64,000 nucleotides of DNA, taken from Clostridia bacterium. GTDB taxonomy: Bacteria > Bacillota > Clostridia > Oscillospirales > Acutalibacteraceae. The stretch covers positions 62,001 to 126,000 of the forward strand of contig JAGAJB010000002.1 in NCBI GenBank assembly GCA_017626295.1, read 5' to 3'. The notes beneath the pieces were generated by a model. The model was not told the origin of the DNA and did no database searches. It worked only from the letters and a program-made list of their open reading frames with translations. Position numbers and translations under genes: made by a program. Of this stretch, positions 59,304 through 64,000 are shown piece after piece; within the stretch, counting starts at the first letter, position 1, and each line of letters begins with the position of its first letter.

Positions 59304-60110
59304 ATGAATAAACAGCCTCAAGATGTAATAACTTGCGAAGGAATAAAAAAATATATTGATTCGGGAGTTGTGAGCCGAATCAATATTGAATATTTAAAAA
59401 AGACAGAATCAACAAACGATATTGTAAAAAAAAGAGCGACTCAAGGTAAAAACGAAGGTCTTTTGGTCATTGCCGGGGAACAAACATCGGGAAAAGGTAG
59501 ACTGGGCAGAAGTTTTTTCTCACCGGGTGACACGGGTGTTTATATGAGTTTGCTTTTAAGACCCAAAATTAAGCCTTCCGATGCGGTTTTGATTACAACT
59601 GCGGCGGCGGTAAGCGTTTGTGAAGCCTTTGAGAAATTGGGTGTAAAAAAACCGCAAATAAAATGGGTTAACGATATATTCGTAAACAATAAAAAAGTTT
59701 GCGGTATTTTAACCGAGGCAAGTTTCGGTGCGGATATAAACACTCTCGATTATGCCATTCTCGGTGTAGGTGTTAATATGTATGAACCCGAAAACAGTTT
59801 CCCCGAAGAAATCAAGGATATTGCAGGCGCGGTATTTTCCCGAAAATCAGAGGATCTAAGAAATAAATTTGTTGCGTATTTTATAAACTCATTCTTTGAC
59901 TGTTACGAGAACCTCGAAAGTAAAAAACATTGCACCTCTTATGCAGAAAGATGTTTTGTTATTGGTAAAGATATAAACGTAATTTCGGGGGACAGTATAA
60001 AACCTGCAAAAGCCCTTTCCGTAGATGAAAATTGCGGGCTTCTTGTGCGTTTTGATAACGGTGAAACCGCTGTTCTTAATTCGGGGGAAATATCCATACG
60101 GACAGTTTGA
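59304..60110 (+). CDS. birA: Biotin--[acetyl-CoA-carboxylase] ligase without DNA-binding domain
   Basis: Attaches biotin to carboxyl-carrier proteins. STNDIVKKRATQGKNEGLLV and GEQTSGKGRLGRSFFSPGDT (the biotinyl-AMP loop GRGRRG-type, here GKGRLG, about 72-77), IKWVNDIFVNNKKVCGIL (catalytic Lys) and YAILGVGVNMYEPE are all present, and the C-terminal SH3-like domain ends the protein. Length is 268 residues; the helix-turn-helix of bifunctional BirA is missing, so it is the monofunctional class that does not repress biotin genes. The first ATG (59304) is 14 bases from AAAGGAGGG, a long gap, but no better start codon lies between. Confidence 0.93.
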   Translation: MNKQPQDVITCEGIKKYIDSGVVSRINIEYLKKTESTNDIVKKRATQGKNEGLLVIAGEQTSGKGRLGRSFFSPGDTGVYMSLLLRPKIKPSDAVLITTAAAVSVCEAFEKLGVKKPQIKWVNDIFVNNKKVCGILTEASFGADINTLDYAILGVGVNMYEPENSFPEEIKDIAGAVFSRKSEDLRNKFVAYFINSFFDCYENLESKKHCTSYAERCFVIGKDINVISGDSIKPAKALSVDENCGLLVRFDNGETAVLNSGEISIRTV

Positions 60111-60186
60111 AAAAAATTATTCATTTTCAACAATAAATATACCCCTAAAATCGTCAAACTCAATGGGTAAAATTTCATTATTACTA

Positions 60187-60215
60187 TTGCATTTACGAGA
60201 ATTGTATGGTAAAAT
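60187..60215 (+). promoter_or_regulatory. Promoter of the dockerin-lipase gene
   Basis: TTGCAT (60187-60192), a 17-base spacer and TAAAAT (60210-60215) lie 53 bases before the ATG at 60269. Confidence 0.65.
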
Positions 60216-60268
60216 CAGTTTGTATATATGGTAGTATATTGCTATTAGTATCTAATAGGAGGATTATT

Positions 60269-61954
60269 ATGAAAGCAACCAAGAAAATTGTTTGCCTTGC
60301 TCTTGCAATTGTACTTGCAGGTCTTGCTTTAGTTATGCCCGTTTCTGCTGCTAAAACAACACCTCTCATTATTGTGGACGGCATCAATTCAACAAGGCTT
60401 TACACAAATTTCGGTACAGAAGACCAGAAAGAGGCTTTCTTCGGCAGTGACACTGATATTGGCAAAATGATCGAAGAGGTCGGCGCAGCATTCATCAGCG
60501 GATGTATTCAGTTCGGTCTTGCCGATAAGGATTATGAAAAGTTTGCAGACAGTTTCATTCCTACACTTAATAAATATTTTGAACCCGTTTCTTACAGTAC
60601 GGACGGTACACCTAATAATGAATTAGGTTTCTACAAAACTGATAAGACTATTGCAGAATATACAGAGGAAGAGAAGGCACAGCGTTTCACTTCTTTCGTT
60701 TTGGAAACTGCTGAAGTTTACGGCGAAGACAATACATACAGTTTCAGTTACGACTGGACAGCAGACCCCACAGAAACAGCAAAAGAACTCAACAAATTCA
60801 TCGGTGAAGTTAAAGTTAAAACTAACTCAAGAAAAGTTAACGTTGTTGCTATGAGTATGGGTTCTGTAATTATGCTTTCATACTTGGAAGCATACGGCGG
60901 CAGAAGTATCAACAACCTTGTGTTTGCTTCTCCCGCATGGCAGGGCACAAGTATTGTCGGTAACCTCTTTACAGGCAATATCGAACTCGATATTTTCGCA
61001 GTTGAGAACTTCCTTGTAAAATCTGCTGATGTTAGTGCTACAACTCACATTGCGGCATACATCATTTCTTTCATAGCAAGTTATGAAGGTCTTTCACACG
61101 AATATTTCGGCGACATCAATAAAAACATTCAGGGTGTTCTTCCCTATGTTTATGAGGATAGTTTGATTCCCCTTATGGGTGGTATGCCCGGTTTATGGAG
61201 CCTTCTTCCTGCAGAAGATTTCGAGGCTGCTAAGGCATTTATGTTCCCCGAAGGCGTTGATCCTAACCTTGAAGCAATGATCGATAATTATCACGATGTT
61301 CAGATAAATGCTCAGACTATTATCGAAAATGCAGAAAAACATGGTATGAGATTCGGCATCGTTTGCGGTTACAACCGTCAGATGATTCCGCTTAACGAAG
61401 AATACAGACAGAGCGACGAAGTTATCGACGTTGAATATATGACCGGTGGTGCAACATGCGCACTTTATCTCCAGGCACACGATGACTGGGCACAGGTTTA
61501 CAACCAGAAGATTAAAGACGGTCATAACCACATTTCCTGGGATTACAAAGTTGATGCTTCAACCTGTATGTTCCCCGAACAGACATGGCTTATAAAGAAT
61601 ATGAGCCACAGCGATTACAATGCAGATAACGGTACTTTAGATACTATTATATGGCTTCTTAATGCAGATAAGCAGTATACAGTTCACACCGATAAAGAAA
61701 ATCATCCTCAGTTCTCTCTCTACAACACATATAAGAGACACGTAACTCCCATTGCTGTTGACGGTCTTCTTGGTGATGTTGACGGCAGCGGTGCAGTAAA
61801 TACACTTGATGCAAGACTTGCTCTTAAAATTGCATCCGGTCAGAAAACTGCAACAGAAACACAGATTCTCTATGGCGACATTGATGATGACGGCAAAATC
61901 ACAACTGCTGATGCAAGATACATTCTTCACATCGCAGCAGGCGTTGCATTCTAA
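60269..61954 (+). CDS. Secreted LCAT/lipase-like alpha/beta hydrolase with type I dockerin
   Basis: Secreted enzyme of 561 residues. The signal peptide covers about 1-27 (ending VSAA). TPLIIVDGINSTRLYTNF opens an alpha/beta hydrolase fold like lecithin:cholesterol acyltransferase (PF02450). YSFSYDWTADP and VVAMSMGSVIMLSYLEAYGG follow, with nucleophile Ser196 in the elbow AMSMGS (Ala replaces the first Gly). The C-terminal about 60 residues are a type I dockerin with two calcium loops, GDVDGSGAVNTLDARLALKI and GDIDDDGKITTADARYILHI, for binding to a cohesin. AGGAGG precedes the ATG. No cohesin or scaffoldin is in the window. Substrate may be lipid or an esterified polysaccharide. Confidence 0.8.
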   Translation: MKATKKIVCLALAIVLAGLALVMPVSAAKTTPLIIVDGINSTRLYTNFGTEDQKEAFFGSDTDIGKMIEEVGAAFISGCIQFGLADKDYEKFADSFIPTLNKYFEPVSYSTDGTPNNELGFYKTDKTIAEYTEEEKAQRFTSFVLETAEVYGEDNTYSFSYDWTADPTETAKELNKFIGEVKVKTNSRKVNVVAMSMGSVIMLSYLEAYGGRSINNLVFASPAWQGTSIVGNLFTGNIELDIFAVENFLVKSADVSATTHIAAYIISFIASYEGLSHEYFGDINKNIQGVLPYVYEDSLIPLMGGMPGLWSLLPAEDFEAAKAFMFPEGVDPNLEAMIDNYHDVQINAQTIIENAEKHGMRFGIVCGYNRQMIPLNEEYRQSDEVIDVEYMTGGATCALYLQAHDDWAQVYNQKIKDGHNHISWDYKVDASTCMFPEQTWLIKNMSHSDYNADNGTLDTIIWLLNADKQYTVHTDKENHPQFSLYNTYKRHVTPIAVDGLLGDVDGSGAVNTLDARLALKIASGQKTATETQILYGDIDDDGKITTADARYILHIAAGVAF

Positions 61955-61968
61955 ATCATACTAAAATT

Positions 61969-62004
61969 AAATCCCGACGCGTTATGCGTCGGGATTTGTT
62001 TTTT
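61969..62004. terminator. Terminator after the dockerin-lipase gene
   Basis: A perfect 12-bp stem (AAATCCCGACGC with GCGTCGGGATTT) and a 5-base loop are followed by GTTTTTT. It lies between convergent genes and is preceded by A-rich sequence, so it may also act on the minus strand. Confidence 0.9.
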
Positions 62005-62016
62005 ACCGAGTAATAT

Positions 62017-64000
62017 TTATTTCAATTGCAATACCAGGTTTAATACATTTTTGGCGGTTTGTTGCATCTCACCTAGTGTAATGCCGTCGGGTTTGCCGTA
62101 GGTTTTAAGAAGTGTTCCGTCACTTTTCTTAGTACCTGTTCTTTTTCCACCGGGCATAAGTACGTCTACACCTGCTCTTACGCGGTATGCGTTATCTTTG
62201 AGGTTGGGGAATTCGGGACTTGATGTGTACTGCATCCACCAGTCTGTCATAACAAGACCTTGGAAATTCCATTCATTTCTTAAAACTCGCGTACAAAGGT
62301 CATAGTTATAATGACTCCAGACACCGTTTACTTTATTGTAAGATGTCATTATTGTTAAGGGTTGGGCATCTTTTACGCAGATTTCAAAACCTTTAAGATA
62401 AATTTCTCTTAAAGCCCTTTCGGAAAGTCGTGAGTCGTTTCTGTTGCGGTTAGTTTCCTGGTTGTTGCAAGCAAAGTGCTTGGGACAAGCGGCAACACCT
62501 TCGCTCTGTAAACCTTTGACTACGGCTGCGGCAGTTTTTCCTGTTAAGAACGGGTCTTCCGAGTAGTATTCAAAGTTTCTGCCGCAAAGCGGACTGCGGT
62601 GAATGTTCATACCCGGTGCCAATAAAACGTCAGAGCCTTTGACTTTCATTTCACCACCGACTTTTTTGTATACATTGTAGGCTAAGTCAGTATTCCACAT
62701 TGAAGCAAGGGAAGTGCCGTTTGGAAGAAGTGAACAACAAGCCATTATGCGTATACCCGATGGGCCATCTGTTGTTGTTATGGGAGAAACACCTTTTTTT
62801 CTTAAAGAGGGGAGCACACCGCCCATAACACCTGCATTACCTTTAGCACCCAAAGGACTGTTCATCACATAAGCACCACGGCTGATGGCTTCAAGTTCTT
62901 TTGGTGAAAGTTGAGCAATAAATTTTTTTAGTGTTTCTTTACCGCTTTTTACATCCGAAAGGGTAATACCGACATCACCTGTGTAGCCGAAATTTTCGGG
63001 GAGATTTTCAAGTACAATTTTTCTTAAATCATCAGTTGCGAGTGGTACGTTTTCAAAATCATATGTAATTTTTTTGGTATTATCGGTTTTTGCAACAAGT
63101 CTTTCAAAAACTTTTTTCGGTGCAGAAACTTCTTTTAAAGTTTCTGAAACAATAGTTTCATCAAGGGTGAAACTGTATACTTTTTCTGCGGAACGAACAT
63201 CACCGCCAAGGTAGATGTTGTATTCACCTTTTTCGAGAATGTAACAAGATTTATAACCGCTTACACCGCTGTCGTCATAAGATGCAAAAGAATAGAAAGG
63301 AATTTGAAATTCAATTTCGGCTTTCTCGTTTTTTGCCAGTTTTTCAGTCTTTTTAAAACCGCAAAGGCAACGGGAGGACTTTCCTAAAACGCCTTGAGGC
63401 GCTTCGACATATATTTCAATAACGTCTTTAGAATTGTAAGAAGAGTTGTTTTCCGTTGAAACTTTAATGTTCACCGCATTTTCTTTGACTTCGCCACTAA
63501 TAAATGTTCTTTTGAATTTTCCGTAACCTAAACCGAATCCGAAGGGGTAGAGTACAGAATCCTTTTTGAAGGTTTCAAAGTAACGGTAGCCCACAAAAAT
63601 GTCTTCGGTATAATTACAAAATTCTTTATTTCCGAAATCATCGGAACAAGGGTAATCACAATAATTTTCGGCGATGGTGTCGGTAAGTCTTCCCGATGGC
63701 TCTTTTTTACCTAAAAGAACTTCAGCAACAGCATTACCGCTTTCCATACCGCCTTGCCAGGGAATGATTACAGCGCAGTCACCTGTAAGAAGTTCTTTTT
63801 CCCAACTCATATCAATAATACTGCCGATGTTAAGAAGAATTACGGTTTTCTTGAAAGCGGAACTGACCCTAGAAATGAGCGATTTTTCATCGTCTGTTAA
63901 ATAGTAACTGCCCGGGGTTAAGGTGTTTTCCCTGTCTTCGCCTGCGGCTCTGCCTATTACAACTATTGCACAGTCGGATTTTTCCGAGGCTGTTTTTATT
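62017..64000 (-). CDS. GH3 family glycosidase, C-domain-first arrangement (partial)
   Basis: The frame continues without a stop to the right edge of the window, so the 5' end is missing (at least 660 residues seen). The domain order is reversed relative to standard GH3. The GH3 C-terminal alpha/beta domain comes first (CAIVVIGRAAGEDRENT, then PSGRLTDTIAENYCDYP). A fibronectin-III-like domain follows. The N-terminal-type (beta/alpha)8 domain comes last, with ITTTDGPSGIR, GSDVLLAPGMNIHRSP, KHFACNNQETNRN and the nucleophile Asp in LVMTDWW. Such order is known in beta-glucosidases of Ruminococcus and Butyrivibrio. The product probably releases glucose or xylose from oligosaccharides. I see no signal peptide in the available part. 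Confidence 0.9.
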   Translation of the reverse strand, partial: IKTASEKSDCAIVVIGRAAGEDRENTLTPGSYYLTDDEKSLISRVSSAFKKTVILLNIGSIIDMSWEKELLTGDCAVIIPWQGGMESGNAVAEVLLGKKEPSGRLTDTIAENYCDYPCSDDFGNKEFCNYTEDIFVGYRYFETFKKDSVLYPFGFGLGYGKFKRTFISGEVKENAVNIKVSTENNSSYNSKDVIEIYVEAPQGVLGKSSRCLCGFKKTEKLAKNEKAEIEFQIPFYSFASYDDSGVSGYKSCYILEKGEYNIYLGGDVRSAEKVYSFTLDETIVSETLKEVSAPKKVFERLVAKTDNTKKITYDFENVPLATDDLRKIVLENLPENFGYTGDVGITLSDVKSGKETLKKFIAQLSPKELEAISRGAYVMNSPLGAKGNAGVMGGVLPSLRKKGVSPITTTDGPSGIRIMACCSLLPNGTSLASMWNTDLAYNVYKKVGGEMKVKGSDVLLAPGMNIHRSPLCGRNFEYYSEDPFLTGKTAAAVVKGLQSEGVAACPKHFACNNQETNRNRNDSRLSERALREIYLKGFEICVKDAQPLTIMTSYNKVNGVWSHYNYDLCTRVLRNEWNFQGLVMTDWWMQYTSSPEFPNLKDNAYRVRAGVDVLMPGGKRTGTKKSDGTLLKTYGKPDGITLGEMQQTAKNVLNLVLQLK

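Overview
This looks like a chromosomal segment from a low-GC, spore-forming Clostridia member, probably an Oscillospirales/Ruminococcaceae-like gut bacterium. That is an inference from AT-rich sequence, strong GGAGG-type ribosome sites with several TTG starts, a SpoIID-like protein, a type I dockerin on a secreted hydrolase, and a Gram-positive RicT/DarA/HolB block. No phage, plasmid, CRISPR array or insertion sequence is visible.

Layout. 0.1-5.5 kb: a CNNM/CorC membrane protein, a small membrane-anchored protein with a decayed tandem copy, a PiT-type phosphate transporter and a GH39-like membrane-anchored glycosidase. 5.5-6.0 kb: a tRNA-Pro(GGG) with its own promoter and terminator, set between two inverted intergenic repeats. 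6.0-33.3 kb: about 27 kb read entirely on the minus strand, most of it a cell-surface polysaccharide locus. A strong promoter at about 33.4 kb starts a tightly packed, often overlapping gene string. It begins with the priming sugar-phosphate transferase and continues with an aldo/keto reductase, an acyltransferase, a split transketolase, many glycosyltransferases (GT2, GT4, GT32 and a GT8-like protein), an EpsG-type polymerase, a Stealth phosphotransferase, an ABC exporter (Wzm/Wzt type), two pyruvyltransferase-family paralogues and an F420-dehydrogenase-beta-like Fe-S protein. The distal end is eroding: an acyltransferase with one in-frame stop and the tail of a hexapeptide acetyltransferase.

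33.6-42.8 kb: TraX-like and SpoIID-like genes, citrate synthase, a membrane protein with a 12-residue Glu/Val tandem repeat, an AEC permease, a QueG-like Fe-S protein, the conserved DarA-HolB-RicT block and a 2[4Fe-4S] ferredoxin. 42.9-52.9 kb: a long plus-strand run of closely spaced genes: a flavodoxin-fold reductase, a PPC-like repeat exoprotein, a zinc/manganese ABC importer (ZnuA-C-B order), then mreB-mreC-mreD-PBP2-minD for cell elongation.

52.9-64 kb: a TPP riboswitch with a readable terminator/antiterminator controlling thiT; a TPR/zinc-ribbon membrane protein with a small membrane partner; a divergent pair of ComEC-like metallo-beta-lactamase and STAS-less SulP-like permease; a Ser/Asn-rich exported protein; a BirA-type biotin ligase; a secreted lipase-like protein with a dockerin; and a GH3 glycosidase in C-domain-first order that runs off the right edge.

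Start sites were chosen from ribosome-binding sites and overlaps with neighbours, so several differ from the longest open frame. All functional calls come from recognising motifs by eye; no database search was run.
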